64,000 nucleotides of DNA, from positions 1,550,001-1,614,000 of the forward strand of contig NZ_CP020538.1 of the NCBI RefSeq assembly GCF_002080435.1, given 5' to 3'. This DNA comes from Sphingobium herbicidovorans (GTDB lineage: Bacteria; Pseudomonadota; Alphaproteobacteria; Sphingomonadales; Sphingomonadaceae). Below the pieces are notes generated by a model. That model was not told the DNA's origin. It did not search any database and saw only the letters and a program-made list of their open reading frames with translations. Of this stretch, positions 16,655-25,203 are shown piece after piece. Both the position numbers and the translations under genes were made by a program. How positions within the stretch are numbered: position 1 is the stretch's first letter; the number at the start of each line of letters is the position of its first letter.

Positions 16655-18440
16655 GCGGGCGTCCCCGCAGGGGCCGGCCTGTCGCTTTCGCTCCGATCAC
16701 CCCGGAGGCTGTGCAGCCCGATCCGGTGCTCGGCCTCAAGTTCACCATCGAGGCGCGGCATGGCGGGACCGTCCTGGTCGATATGACCGGGCTCGAGCCT
16801 CGTCCGCTCGCCATTGCCTTTGCCGGCGCGCTCCATCGGTCAGCGGCACTCGGCGGATCAATCGGTGCGGCCAGCGTCATCAAGCAGTATCTCCAGGTCT
16901 ATCGTCACTTCTTCGCCTGGCTTGCCGACGAAGCGCCGAAGGTGGCCGGCATCAGTGATCTCCACGCGGCCCATATCGATGGTTTTTCCTCCACGCTCGA
17001 GCGACTCGGGAAGAGCGCGATCCACCGGCACATAATCGTGGGCAAGGTGATCAACACATTGCGCATGATGGAGGCAGATCGGCCCGACCGGATCGCGCCC
17101 GACCTGCATGAGCGGCTTCGTTACACGTTGGCCACTTCGGCAGGTCGCTCGACCCCGCGCGATGCCTACAGTCCGTTCGTCGCTCGCGCACTGCGCGACG
17201 CCGCAAGGGCCGATATCGAAGCGATGTTCCGCCGTTTCGGCGCCGATGACGACCACACCGATGAGGGCGATCCGATCATCGCCAGGGCGCGCGCTGAAGT
17301 CGAAGCGGTCATCGCGCGGCAGGGCTTTATCGTCGCAGACCATCCCGCGCTGAAGAGCCTCTATTTCATGCGCGCACGGCGCGGCCTGCCGATCAGCACG
17401 CTGGTCGATGACCTGCATCGCCGCCATCATCTTCACGTCACCGATATCCCCCATTGTTCGTGCTACTTTCGCTCGATACTGGCCTGGAGCCCGAGTGCTT
17501 GAAGGCGTTGACGGTTGATTGCCTGGCCAACCCATCCGCTGGCACTGTCGAGTTGCGTTACCTGAAGCGACGCGCCCGCGCTGCCGAGCACAAGAGTATG
17601 CGCGTGCGCGACGGCGGCATCGGCACGCCAGGTGGCCTTATCCGCCGGCTGATCGAGGTCACGGCAGTTGCGCGCCAACATCTGTCCGCTGATTGTCTCT
17701 GGGTCTACCACAACGCTGGCGGGCTGCACGCCGGTATTCGTCATCCGCGCGAACGTCTCGATGCGTGGGTGGCTCGGCACCGGATTGTCGATGACGACGG
17801 CAAGCCGCTCTACCTTCTGCTTTCCCGCCTTCGCAAGACCCACAAGGCGCTGTGGTACACCAAGACCGAAGGGCATATGGCTCGGTTCGCGGTCGGGCAT
17901 AGCCGTGAGGTCGCCGCGCGCCATTACGCGGATCTACCCTCGCTCCGGCCCCTGCACGAGGCCGCGGTCGCCGATGCCTTCCGCGAGGCGGTCGCCGCTG
18001 CGATGCCGACCATACTCCCGCCCACTGCGGAGCAGGCACTGCGCGAAGGGCCCGAACAGGCCGCGCCGCTGATGCCGCCAGATACGGTCGATCCGCTGCT
18101 CGACGGCGAACAGGATGTCTGGCTCGCCGCTTGTGCGGGCTTCCATCGCAGTCCCTTCGCCGAGGTTGGTTCGCCCTGTTCTCAGCCTTTCTGGGGGTGT
18201 CTCCATTGCCCCAACGCTGTCATCACCGCGCGCAAGCTGCCCGCGATCCTGGCCTTCCTCGCATTCGTCGAAGATCAACGGCAGGGCCTGCCTGGTTCTG
18301 ACTGGATGGCCAAGTTCGGGCAGGTTCATGCCCGGATAGTCAACCAGATTCTGCCAGCATTTTCCGATGCGGTCGTCGCCGAAGCGCGGCTGCGCGCAAC
18401 CGACGAGCATCTCTATCTCCCGCCCGAGACGCGCGCATGA
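16651..18440 (+). pseudogene. Tyrosine recombinase B of the trio, frameshifted
   Basis: The frame starting at ATG 16651 runs to a stop at 17502. The rest of the protein continues in another frame from about 17454 to 18440, including LLSLDTGLEPECLKALTVDC (first catalytic Arg region is replaced by Glu-Pro-Glu-Cys style), LLLSRLRKTHKALWYTK, and FAVGHSREVAARHYADL with the H and Y. The switch falls at a run of five C at 17448-17452; one more C would read DIPPLFVLLSLDTG and give one protein of about 596 residues. A Cys-rich end (CSQPFWGCLHCPN) is typical of large trio recombinases. Either a true inactivating deletion or a sequencing error in a homopolymer. Confidence 0.8.
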
Positions 18441-20650
18441 CGGCCCCCGCCTATGTCCCGGCGCTCGCGTTCGATGATCGGCCCGTGTTGACGATTGTGC
18501 CGCTCAAGCCGGGCCATTCCCGTGAGGCACTGTCGCGTGTCGGTGACCCGAGCTGGGATCTTGGACCCGCTGTTTTCCGCGAGAACGCCCGGCGCTGCCA
18601 TGTCACCGTGCATTTCGACGTGCTTGAACATGCCGATGTGCAGGCGACGATGCGCGCCTATCTCTATGCCCGTCTCAACGTCGATCTCCCCGGCTACCGT
18701 CCGAAGCTATTGCCCGCCTGTATCCGGCAAGCGTTCAATCGGGCGCGGCGCTTCTTCGGTTTTGCGCGCGGACGACTGGGTGTGCTCGACCTTAGCCGCA
18801 TCGATCCCGCGCTGATCGATGCTTATGCCCGCCATCTGCGTGATGATCCCGCAAGGAGGCCCGTCATCGTTGGCCACCTTCTCGAGGTGATCATCGATCT
18901 ATACCATTACCGCGACCATCTTCCCGGTGGCGGCCTGTCGTTTGAGCCTTGGGAAGGACGGGCTCCTGCGCGCGTCGCTGGCTATCGGCATGTCCGGGAG
19001 AACCGCACACCGCGTATGCCCGAGGGGATCATCACCCCGCTGCTGGCCTGGTCGCTGCGCTATGTCACCGTCTTCGCGCAGGATATTTTCGCGGCCCGGC
19101 GTGAGCTTGATCGCCTCGAAGCCCAACGTGACCGCTGGTTTGCTGCCGAACGGGGACTGGCACACGCCGAGCGTCGTCAACGGCAGCGGATGCGATTGCA
19201 GCGCTATTTCCGGTCGCGCGCGCGGCAAGGCCGAGGCGTACCGGTCTGGGTAAGCCCACCCAACGGATCTGCCTCCATCGATCCGGCCAGCGGGACGACC
19301 ATGCCAGTCGTCAACGTGCAGCTTCTCCATCTCCACGTCGGGGTCGACGCCGCCGCAGAACCGGCGATGCACCTTACTCTCGCTGGCGGTGCTTCCGATC
19401 TCATTGAAGCTGCCATCGCGGATATGGGCGTCGAACCTGGCGGTATGGATACGCCGATCTCGATTGATCCCGATCGTGGTTTACCATGGCGGCCCCGTTT
19501 CGATGCCAAGTCCCTTATCCTCGAAGAGCGCATGCTGCAGGCGGCAGCCTATGTGGTCTGCGCTTATCTGACCGGGATGCGCGATTGCGAGGTGCAGGCG
19601 ATGCGTCGGGGATGCCTGACCCTCAAGCGGAGTGAGGATGGCGTCGTGTCACGGCACCGCGTGCGTTCCACCGCCTACAAGGGCAAGGGTAGCGGGGGAG
19701 CGCCGGCCGAGTGGGTGACCATTGCTCCTGTCGCTGATGCGATCAGTGTGCTCGAGCTATTGTGCAAGCGTGCGGCCGACGCTCGCGGCCTTGATACACT
19801 CTGGCCCGTGCTGTCACTGACGCGGAGCCGCAAGTCGCACGTTTCCGCGGAGATCGTCCGTCAGATCAACGCCTACCGTGACCATCTCAACACGCTGTTC
19901 GGTTCGGACGAGGCGCCCGCTATTCCGCCAGGACCGGACGGCAAGCCCTGGCGGATTACGACCCGCCAGTTTCGCCGCACCATTGCATGGCATATCGCCA
20001 ACCGCCCCTTCGGAACGGTGGCTGGCATGATCCAGTACAAGCATGCCTCCGTTGCCGCCTTCGAGGGCTACGCAGGAAGCAGCGCCTCCGGGTTCCGCGC
20101 CGAGGTGGAGACGCAGCGCGGACTCGGCCAGCTCGACGACTTGCTCGATTATTTCGACAGGCGGCGAGGTGGGGCCTCCCTTTCCGGACCAGCGGGCCGG
20201 CGCATCGAGCGCGTCCTCGATGAGACGGCCACGCAACTCAGCCCATTGCCAGCGATGATCGCCGACCGGTCCCGTCTGCGCACCATGCTCGCCAGCCTTG
20301 CCCGCACCCTGCATGTCGGCACGCTGGCCGATTGCTTCTTCGATCCGGCAACAGCCTTGTGCCTCAAGCGTGCGACAGATTCCTCGGCGAACCGGCCGTT
20401 GACAGCACTTTGCGAACCGACCCGCTGTCCGAACGCCTGCATCGCCGAACGTCACCGGCCCATCTGGGAGCGGAGCGCCACCGAGGCGCGGATGTTGCTG
20501 CGCGAGAAGCGCCTGCCTGGATTGCAACGAGCAGCGCTCCAGCACGAGGTTGACCGGATCGAGGGCGTGCTGGCCCAGATCGCGCCTGAAGGCGCGACGC
20601 CGCCCTTTCGGGCGGCGGTAGAGGGAGAGGAGGGCCTGGAGATGGGGTGA
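18437..20650 (+). CDS. Tyrosine recombinase C of the trio, large
   Basis: A 737-residue recombinase whose ATG overlaps the stop of B (ATGA at 18437). Catalytic features lie in the C-terminal half: VCAYLTGMRDCEVQAMRRGC (Arg), TTRQFRRTIAWHIA (box with Arg), and MIQYKHASVAAFEGYAG (His and a Tyr). The N-terminal 250 residues include a core-binding region (RQAFNRARRFFGFARGRLGV). The last 100 residues include FFDPATALCLKR and CEPTRCPNACIAERH, a Cys-containing tail seen in this type. It probably works with A and B on the element ends. Confidence 0.88.
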   Translation: MTAPAYVPALAFDDRPVLTIVPLKPGHSREALSRVGDPSWDLGPAVFRENARRCHVTVHFDVLEHADVQATMRAYLYARLNVDLPGYRPKLLPACIRQAFNRARRFFGFARGRLGVLDLSRIDPALIDAYARHLRDDPARRPVIVGHLLEVIIDLYHYRDHLPGGGLSFEPWEGRAPARVAGYRHVRENRTPRMPEGIITPLLAWSLRYVTVFAQDIFAARRELDRLEAQRDRWFAAERGLAHAERRQRQRMRLQRYFRSRARQGRGVPVWVSPPNGSASIDPASGTTMPVVNVQLLHLHVGVDAAAEPAMHLTLAGGASDLIEAAIADMGVEPGGMDTPISIDPDRGLPWRPRFDAKSLILEERMLQAAAYVVCAYLTGMRDCEVQAMRRGCLTLKRSEDGVVSRHRVRSTAYKGKGSGGAPAEWVTIAPVADAISVLELLCKRAADARGLDTLWPVLSLTRSRKSHVSAEIVRQINAYRDHLNTLFGSDEAPAIPPGPDGKPWRITTRQFRRTIAWHIANRPFGTVAGMIQYKHASVAAFEGYAGSSASGFRAEVETQRGLGQLDDLLDYFDRRRGGASLSGPAGRRIERVLDETATQLSPLPAMIADRSRLRTMLASLARTLHVGTLADCFFDPATALCLKRATDSSANRPLTALCEPTRCPNACIAERHRPIWERSATEARMLLREKRLPGLQRAALQHEVDRIEGVLAQIAPEGATPPFRAAVEGEEGLEMG

Positions 20651-20699
20651 CGGGATGAGGAGCGGGAGAGGCCTGCTTCGCCCGTCGTGGAGATCGAAC

Positions 20700-21602
20700 A
20701 TGTCCCGCTCATCAGCGCCGGCCGAGCGCGCCGACGTTTATACCCGCATCACCACCGAGATCATTGCCGCCATCGAGGCGGGCGCGGGCACCTGGCGCAT
20801 GCCCTGGCATCATGATGGCGCCGCCGTCACGCGGCCCGAGAACTTCTCATCCCATAAGCGCTACCGGGGCGTGAACGTGCTCGCGTTGTGGGCGGCCGCA
20901 CAGGTGAGCGGCTATGCCAGCGGCCTGTGGGGCACCTATCGGCAGTGGCAGGCGGTCGACGCCCAGGTTCGCAAGGGCGAACGCGGCACGACAGTCGTTT
21001 TCTGGAAGCAGGCTGCGTCCAACGTCGATCAAGACCATGACGATGGCGATCAGCGGCCCGGTCGTATGTTCGCTCGCGCTTTCACCGTGTTCAACCTCGC
21101 GCAGGTCGAAGGTTATGAGCCTGCGCCGGTCACCCTATTGCCGGAGACCGAACGCCTCGCCCATGCCGAAGCATTCGTCGCGGCGCTGAACATTCCGATC
21201 ACCGAAGGCGCCTACGATGCCCATTATCGCATCGATCTCGACCAGATCTTCATGCCGCCTTTCTCGGCGTTTCACGATGCAGCCGCTCACATGGGCACCC
21301 TGCTGCACGAGTCCGGCCACGCCACAGGGGCAAAGCATCGGCTCGACCGCAACTTCCAGGACCGGTTCAAGCGCGATTGGCTGCCGATCGAAGAAGCCTG
21401 CGCCGAACTCACCGCATCGTTCGTCCTGGCGGACCTCGGCATTGCCCATCATCCGCGCCCCGATCACGCCGCCTATGTGGCATCGTGGCTCAGTGCTCTG
21501 AAGAAAGATCCACGGGCGATCTTCACCGCCGCCAGCAAGGCCCAGCAAGCCGCCGACTGGATGTGGGCGCAGCAGCCCCAGCGCGAGGAGTTGGCAGCAT
21601 GA
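20700..21602 (+). CDS. ardC: ArdC-like antirestriction protein, cargo of the element
   Basis: An intact 300-residue ArdC. N-terminal ssDNA-binding domain: VYTRITTEIIAAIEAGAGTW and RYRGVNVLALWAAAQVSG. C-terminal zinc-metallopeptidase domain: LLHESGHATGAKHRLDRNFQ (HExxH) and EEACAELTASFVLADLGI. ArdC proteins bind single-stranded DNA and shield entering DNA from restriction during conjugation. It lies 49 bp after recombinase C, inside the element, and is related to the host ardC that the element interrupts but clearly different in sequence. Start at ATG 20700. Its stop overlaps the ATG at 21599. Confidence 0.92.
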   Translation: MSRSSAPAERADVYTRITTEIIAAIEAGAGTWRMPWHHDGAAVTRPENFSSHKRYRGVNVLALWAAAQVSGYASGLWGTYRQWQAVDAQVRKGERGTTVVFWKQAASNVDQDHDDGDQRPGRMFARAFTVFNLAQVEGYEPAPVTLLPETERLAHAEAFVAALNIPITEGAYDAHYRIDLDQIFMPPFSAFHDAAAHMGTLLHESGHATGAKHRLDRNFQDRFKRDWLPIEEACAELTASFVLADLGIAHHPRPDHAAYVASWLSALKKDPRAIFTAASKAQQAADWMWAQQPQREELAA

Positions 21603-21865
21603 CCAGCACCTCCGCTCGACCCCCAAAAATTCAAATTAGGGCTGGACTGTCAGGATATGTGGCTGAACTAGGCGCCGCCTTTCTTGCGGCCGATCTTGGG
21701 CTTTGTATCGAGCCGCGCCCCGATCACGCCAGCTATATCGCAAGCTGGATCAAGGTGCTTCAAAACGACACCCGCGCCATCGTGCAAGCGGCCGCCCATG
21801 CCGAACGCGCCGTTGCCTATCTTCACCAACTGGCGGCCCCCGAAACGATCCAGCAAGCGGCGTAG
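21599..21865 (+). pseudogene. ardC: 3' part of the split ardC, read from an element-supplied start
   Basis: From 21664 this encodes the missing end of the ardC at 14396 (ELGAAFLAADLGLCIEPRPD, then HASYIASWIKVLQ). The right end of the element adds an ATG at 21599 overlapping the cargo ardC stop, so an 88-residue fusion could be made. Alone it lacks both the ssDNA-binding domain and the HExxH site, so it should have no ArdC activity. Confidence 0.8.
21645..21657 (-). repeat. Right terminal inverted repeat of the three-recombinase element
   Basis: Read on the minus strand this is TATCCTGACAGTC, matching the left end TATCTGGACAGTC at 11 of 13 positions. It is separated by one base from the GTGGC at 21659-21663. 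Confidence 0.6.
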
Positions 21866-21966
21866 ACTAATTATGATGAGGCTGCCCCAAGCAGGGCGGC
21901 CCCGTCGTTTGTCGCACCCACCGGCCCCATGTGCGGGCCGCTCCCTTCGATCGCGGCTGATCCGTT

Positions 21967-22308
21967 TCAGGCAGCGAGCGGCGAAACCGAAGTTTGCTTT
22001 CCGCCCACACGCGGCGCGACGGAAATCTTCACCCGAACGTCCCGGTTGAGCCGGTCGAGAATCCGCAACAGCCGGTCGATGGTGAAACGCTCCAGTTTGA
22101 CCTGACGGATACGCGAAAAATCGGCGGCCGATATGCCAGTGCGCGCTTCCGCATCGCGCACCGTCAGCCGCTCGGCATCAAGCGTTTTAACGATTTCAGC
22201 AGCAAGGATCGCACGGAACTGGCGAATGCTGGCATCGGGCTGATCGAAGTCGGCAAAGACATTGCCAGAACCACGGATCAGTTCGAAATCGTTATCTTGG
22301 TCAGCCAT
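21967..22308 (-). CDS. XRE-family antitoxin of a HigBA/RelBE-like pair
   Basis: A 113-residue DNA-binding protein. The helix-turn-helix is in IVKTLDAERLTVRDAEARTG, followed by ISAADFSRIRQVKLERFTID, the usual pattern of HTH_37-type antitoxins. Its start overlaps the toxin stop by eight bases (22301-22308), so the order is toxin first, antitoxin second, as in HigBA. It should bind the toxin and repress the shared promoter upstream of 22660. It lies between the split ardC and the island integrase, a usual place for island-stabilising modules. Confidence 0.88.
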   Translation of the reverse strand: MADQDNDFELIRGSGNVFADFDQPDASIRQFRAILAAEIVKTLDAERLTVRDAEARTGISAADFSRIRQVKLERFTIDRLLRILDRLNRDVRVKISVAPRVGGKQTSVSPLAA

Positions 22309-22660
22309 CGAGCATCTCCTTCAGCCGCTTGATCCGCTCGCGCACGAGATCGATCTCGTGGCGTGGCGTCGCAATTCCCTTGGTCGATTTCTTCTGGAAG
22401 GCATGAACCACCCAGATGTCATCGCCCAGTTGCAGCGCATAGACGACCCGATAGGCGTCGCCGCGCTCCTTGATCGCCAGTTCCCACACACCGGCACCCA
22501 GCCCGGCAAGCGGCTTGGCAATGTCCGGCGTTCCGCCATCGGCGACCACGGTCAGGGCATCCAATGCCCGATCCATGGCACGCGCAGGGAACGCCTCGAA
22601 ATCCTTACGCGCCGCCTTGATCCAAGAGACAGTGCGGAGCGTGTTACGTGATTTCATCAT
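22301..22660 (-). CDS. RelE/HigB-type toxin (Gp49 family)
   Basis: A 119-residue putative mRNA interferase. The fold pattern of the phage Gp49/HigB group is clear: TVSWIKAARKDFEAFPARAM, then KPLAGLGAGVWELAIKERGD, AYRVVYALQLGDDIWVVHAF and QKKSTKGIATPRHEIDLVRE. Basic residues in ERGDAYRVVY and FQKKS are those expected near the active site. Two ATG codons start the frame. An upstream TTTGACTACATATGATG stretch overlaps the likely promoter. The pair should act as an addiction module keeping the island in place. Confidence 0.88.
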   Translation of the reverse strand: MMKSRNTLRTVSWIKAARKDFEAFPARAMDRALDALTVVADGGTPDIAKPLAGLGAGVWELAIKERGDAYRVVYALQLGDDIWVVHAFQKKSTKGIATPRHEIDLVRERIKRLKEMLDG

Positions 22661-22701
22661 ATGTAGTCAAATTTGCCAACGATGTCAATCCGCTTGCAGC
22701 A

Positions 22702-23940
22702 TCATGCCGCCGCTGCAAATGGCGAGGTGCTGACCAGCACTTCCACGGCTTTCAGCTTATGCTCGGGCGCGAGATGGGCATAGCGCAGCGTCATCGCATA
22801 ATCGCTATGCCCAAGCAGTTCGCGCACGGTGTTGAGATCGACCCCGCCCATTACCAGCCGCGAGGCGAAATGGTGGCGCATGTCATGCCAGCGGAACGCG
22901 GTGATGCCCGCATCCTTGAGCAAATGCCGCCACGAGAAATTGACGCGATCAAACCGCTGGCCCGCGTCGTTCACAAAAACCAGCCCATCGGTGCTTTCCG
23001 CTTGCGCCCGCCAGCCCTGCAAAACGAACATGGCCTCCCGGTTGAGCGGGATATGGCGCGTTCGCCGCGACTTCGCGGTCGCACCCGTCACGGTCAGAAT
23101 ACGCCGGTCGAGATCGACATTCGACCAGGTGAGATCGAAAAGTTCACCGCGACGGCAGCCCGTGTTGATCGAGAGCAGGATTAGCGGCTTTACATGGTCG
23201 GTAAAGGCCAACTGCCGCAGGCTCGGCAGCAATTCATACCCGCGTTCGCTCCGCCAACGGTTAGCCGAATCGCGCTCGGCGCGGCGGCGCTCCTCGCGAA
23301 CATCGAGCGCCGCCCGCAAGCGGGCCTCTTCGTCGTAGGAGAGATAGCGAACTTTGGGGCAATTGTCGGTACGCGATTTCTTGACCTTGGCGAGAGGATT
23401 GGTCCCGAGCAATTCCCATTCCACCGCGCGGTTGAATGTGGCCTTGATTGAGGAAATATCCCGGTTGATGGTTTCGAGGCTCAGCCCGCGTTCGACCTCG
23501 CCTGCACGCCAGCGTTCGACATCTAGAGCCGTGATTGCATCGAGGCGCTTATCCAACAGCACTTTGAACGCGGTCGCCAGCCGGTTGAGGTTTTGCTTAT
23601 GCGCTTTTTGATTGGCCTTGGCCCAAAGCCCATAGTCGCCATCGAGAAAGGCGCGGAAGGTCGGCACCTCCCGCTTGGGCTTGCGCGCTTCGATGGGATC
23701 AATGCCGCGATAGACTTCGGAAAGAATGACGCGGGCGCTCTCGCGCGCCTCGGACAAACCCACCGCATCAGCCCTGCCCAGCCACACCCGCTTGCCCCGC
23801 GCATATTCGCAATAGAAGGACTTCACCCCGGCGGGCGTTATGCGCAGGATCAAGCCTTTCAGTCGGGCATCCCTATAATCTTTGACTTTAACCGATATGG
23901 GAAACTTATCGACCATGGATTGTGTCAAAGCAGTCCGCAT
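22702..23940 (-). CDS. Island integrase, tyrosine recombinase of the tRNA-targeting type
   Basis: A P4-like integrase of about 412 residues from ATG 23940 (the frame is open upstream to 24093, but MRTALTQSMVDKFPISVKVK looks like the natural start). The DUF4102-like arm-binding N-terminus has DARLKGLILRITPAGVKSFY. The catalytic domain has LLSINTGCRRGELFDLTWSN (Arg), RWHDMRHHFASRLVMGGVDL (H-x-x-R) and ELLGHSDYAMTLRYAHLAP (His, Tyr). It lies 214 bp from the tRNA 3' fragment and reads away from it, as expected for the enzyme that inserted the island. Confidence 0.92.
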   Translation of the reverse strand: MRTALTQSMVDKFPISVKVKDYRDARLKGLILRITPAGVKSFYCEYARGKRVWLGRADAVGLSEARESARVILSEVYRGIDPIEARKPKREVPTFRAFLDGDYGLWAKANQKAHKQNLNRLATAFKVLLDKRLDAITALDVERWRAGEVERGLSLETINRDISSIKATFNRAVEWELLGTNPLAKVKKSRTDNCPKVRYLSYDEEARLRAALDVREERRRAERDSANRWRSERGYELLPSLRQLAFTDHVKPLILLSINTGCRRGELFDLTWSNVDLDRRILTVTGATAKSRRTRHIPLNREAMFVLQGWRAQAESTDGLVFVNDAGQRFDRVNFSWRHLLKDAGITAFRWHDMRHHFASRLVMGGVDLNTVRELLGHSDYAMTLRYAHLAPEHKLKAVEVLVSTSPFAAAA

Positions 23941-24153
23941 TATTCCGGCCTCGCATGCCAAAATCAAATCCCGAATCGCATCGTTCTGGTGGTGCGCTGG
24001 TGGTGCAACCTGCTGCAACAGAGCGGAACATAACGGGACAATCTGCACCACCAGACATGTCGGCAGACTGGCAGAAAAGACCATATTTTTCAAGGTTTAT
24101 CGTTTAACTTCGGTGCATTAGGAGCCATCAAAAAGGCGGGCTGGGGGTGTGGG

Positions 24154-24185
24154 GGTCGGAGGTTCGAATCCTCTCGTCCCGACCA
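24154..24185 (+). repeat. att site: 3' end of a tRNA-Pro gene
   Basis: This has a T arm (GGAGG, loop TTCGAAT, CCTCT), an acceptor 3' strand CGTCCCG, discriminator A and CCA. From memory it closely matches the 3' part of bacterial tRNA-Pro, and similarity appears to extend back to the anticodon loop near 24141. There is no acceptor 5' strand (CGGGACG expected) or D arm upstream, so it is not a complete tRNA gene. It is the duplicated end left by integration of an island into tRNA-Pro. Confidence 0.75.
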
Positions 24186-24351
24186 AAATTCATGAATGAA
24201 GTGGTGAAATAAACGCGGTTTCGCGAGCGCCCTTCCTGGCTGACCAAAATCCTATTTTTCCTATTTTGGCGCAAGGCGGCGATTTTCGCTGTCCTACAGC
24301 GAACCATATGGGATAAATGCTTCGCCTCATTCGGATAGAGGAGGCGGTTTC

Positions 24352-24894
24352 ATGGATGTTGCGGCGCTGATTGATGAAGTGATCGCGCGCGAGGGGGGCT
24401 ATAGCAACCATCCCGCGGATCGGGGCGGCCCCACCAATTTCGGCATTACCCAGGCAGTGGCGCGGGCCAATGGCTATGCTGGCGACATGCGGCAGTTGCC
24501 ACGCAGGATGGCCGAAGCAATTTACCGGCGGCTTTACTGGGAACGGCCAGGCTATGCCTTCGTCGCGCAGGCCGCGCCGCACATAGCGGCGGAACTGTTC
24601 GACAGCGCCGTCAACATGGGTCCGGGAACCGCGACAGGGTTCCTGCAAAGAGCGCTCAACGCCCTCAATCGCAACCAGAAGGATTATCCCGACCTGAAGG
24701 TCGATCGCGCGATCGGGGCGAAGACGCTGGCGGCGCTGCGCGCCTTCATGATGCTGCGCGGCAAGGCCGGGGAGAAGGTGCTGCTCAAGGCGATCGAGGC
24801 GTTGCAGGGCGAACGCTATGTAGCGCTGGCCGAGAGCAGGCCCGCCAATGAGGCGTTTCTCTACGGCTGGCTTGCAAACCGGATCGGCAATTGA
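24352..24894 (+). CDS. Glycoside hydrolase family 108 lysozyme-like protein
   Basis: A 180-residue muramidase-like endolysin. The N-terminal GH108 domain has VIAREGGYSNHPADRGGPTN with the catalytic Glu in REGGY and the FGIT strand. The C-terminal third (VDRAIGAKTLAALRAFMMLR) is the peptidoglycan-binding type that usually follows. No signal peptide, as expected for an endolysin released by a holin. Its TGA overlaps the ATG of the holin-like gene. It lies just outside the island end, so it may belong to the core genome, perhaps for release of a gene transfer agent or from an old prophage. Confidence 0.9.
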   Translation: MDVAALIDEVIAREGGYSNHPADRGGPTNFGITQAVARANGYAGDMRQLPRRMAEAIYRRLYWERPGYAFVAQAAPHIAAELFDSAVNMGPGTATGFLQRALNALNRNQKDYPDLKVDRAIGAKTLAALRAFMMLRGKAGEKVLLKAIEALQGERYVALAESRPANEAFLYGWLANRIGN

Positions 24895-25166
24895 TGAGCG
24901 TGTCCCGCGCCAGGCGGACACCGGCGGATCCCTGGACGGTGCGCGCGAGACCCGCGTTCCTCTACGTCATGTACGGGCTGCTGTTATGGTCCGTACCGCT
25001 GGGGCTGGTCGGAGGCGCGCGGCCGGAGATGGCCGAAGCGATCATCCGGACGATGCGCGCCTATTTCGAAGCGCTGCCCGAACCGCTCTATGCGCTGTTT
25101 GGAACAGGCTATCTCGGCTACACGGCAGCGCGCACATGGGGAAAGGTGAAAGGCGCTGAACGGTAG
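24894..25166 (+). CDS. Holin-like membrane protein (3TM-holin type)
   Basis: A 90-residue protein with a hydrophobic segment at about residues 21-42 (FLYVMYGLLLWSVPLGLVGG) and a second near 60-80 (LYALFGTGYLGYTAARTWGK). This arrangement resembles the small alphaproteobacterial holin family associated with GH108 endolysins and gene transfer agent release. ATG 24894 overlaps the lysozyme stop. The pair would open the inner membrane and then cut peptidoglycan. A strong terminator follows at 25204. Confidence 0.75.
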   Translation: MSVSRARRTPADPWTVRARPAFLYVMYGLLLWSVPLGLVGGARPEMAEAIIRTMRAYFEALPEPLYALFGTGYLGYTAARTWGKVKGAER

Positions 25167-25203
25167 CAACGCGCGCCCCGCTTTTCGCCAACCATAATGA
25201 GAG

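Larger units (their letters stand above)
15109..21663 (+). mobile_element. Three-recombinase (GInt/RIT-like) mobile element inserted in ardC
   Basis: A 6,555-bp element with three overlapping tyrosine recombinase genes (15305-20650) and a cargo ardC (20700-21602). Its ends are fixed by the split ardC: removing it restores one in-frame gene. Imperfect terminal inverted repeats TATCTGGACAGTC (15111-15123) and, reversed, TATCCTGACAGTC (21645-21657) lie one to two bases inside a shared GTGGC. Recombinase trios with overlapping starts and stops are known from RIT elements and from the GInt islands (ginABC plus ginD). The large sizes fit GInts better, but I see no small helix-turn-helix ginD-like gene after the trio. 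Confidence 0.85.
1..24185. mobile_element. Integrated genomic island, right part, ending at a tRNA-Pro-like att site
   Basis: A tRNA-type integrase lies next to a tRNA 3' fragment at 24154-24185, and everything to its left looks accessory: IS copy, decayed integrase, catabolic module, two nucleotidyltransferases, broken sigma factor, ArdC genes and a toxin-antitoxin pair. To its right are a lysozyme-holin pair and then ribosomal and RNA polymerase genes. The fragment is on the + strand, so an intact tRNA should sit at the other end of the island, to the left. None is present in the window, so the left boundary lies outside it or was lost. Extent is inferred. Confidence 0.6.

Noticed and set aside
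16651..18440. Programmed frameshift producing a two-part recombinase
   Set aside because: The run is only five C, with no clear stimulatory structure or slippery heptamer. A plain deletion or sequencing error is simpler, though it was not excluded.
24121..24185. A complete tRNA-Pro gene
   Set aside because: Only the anticodon-loop to CCA part is recognisable; there is no D arm or 5' acceptor strand, so it is an attachment-site fragment.
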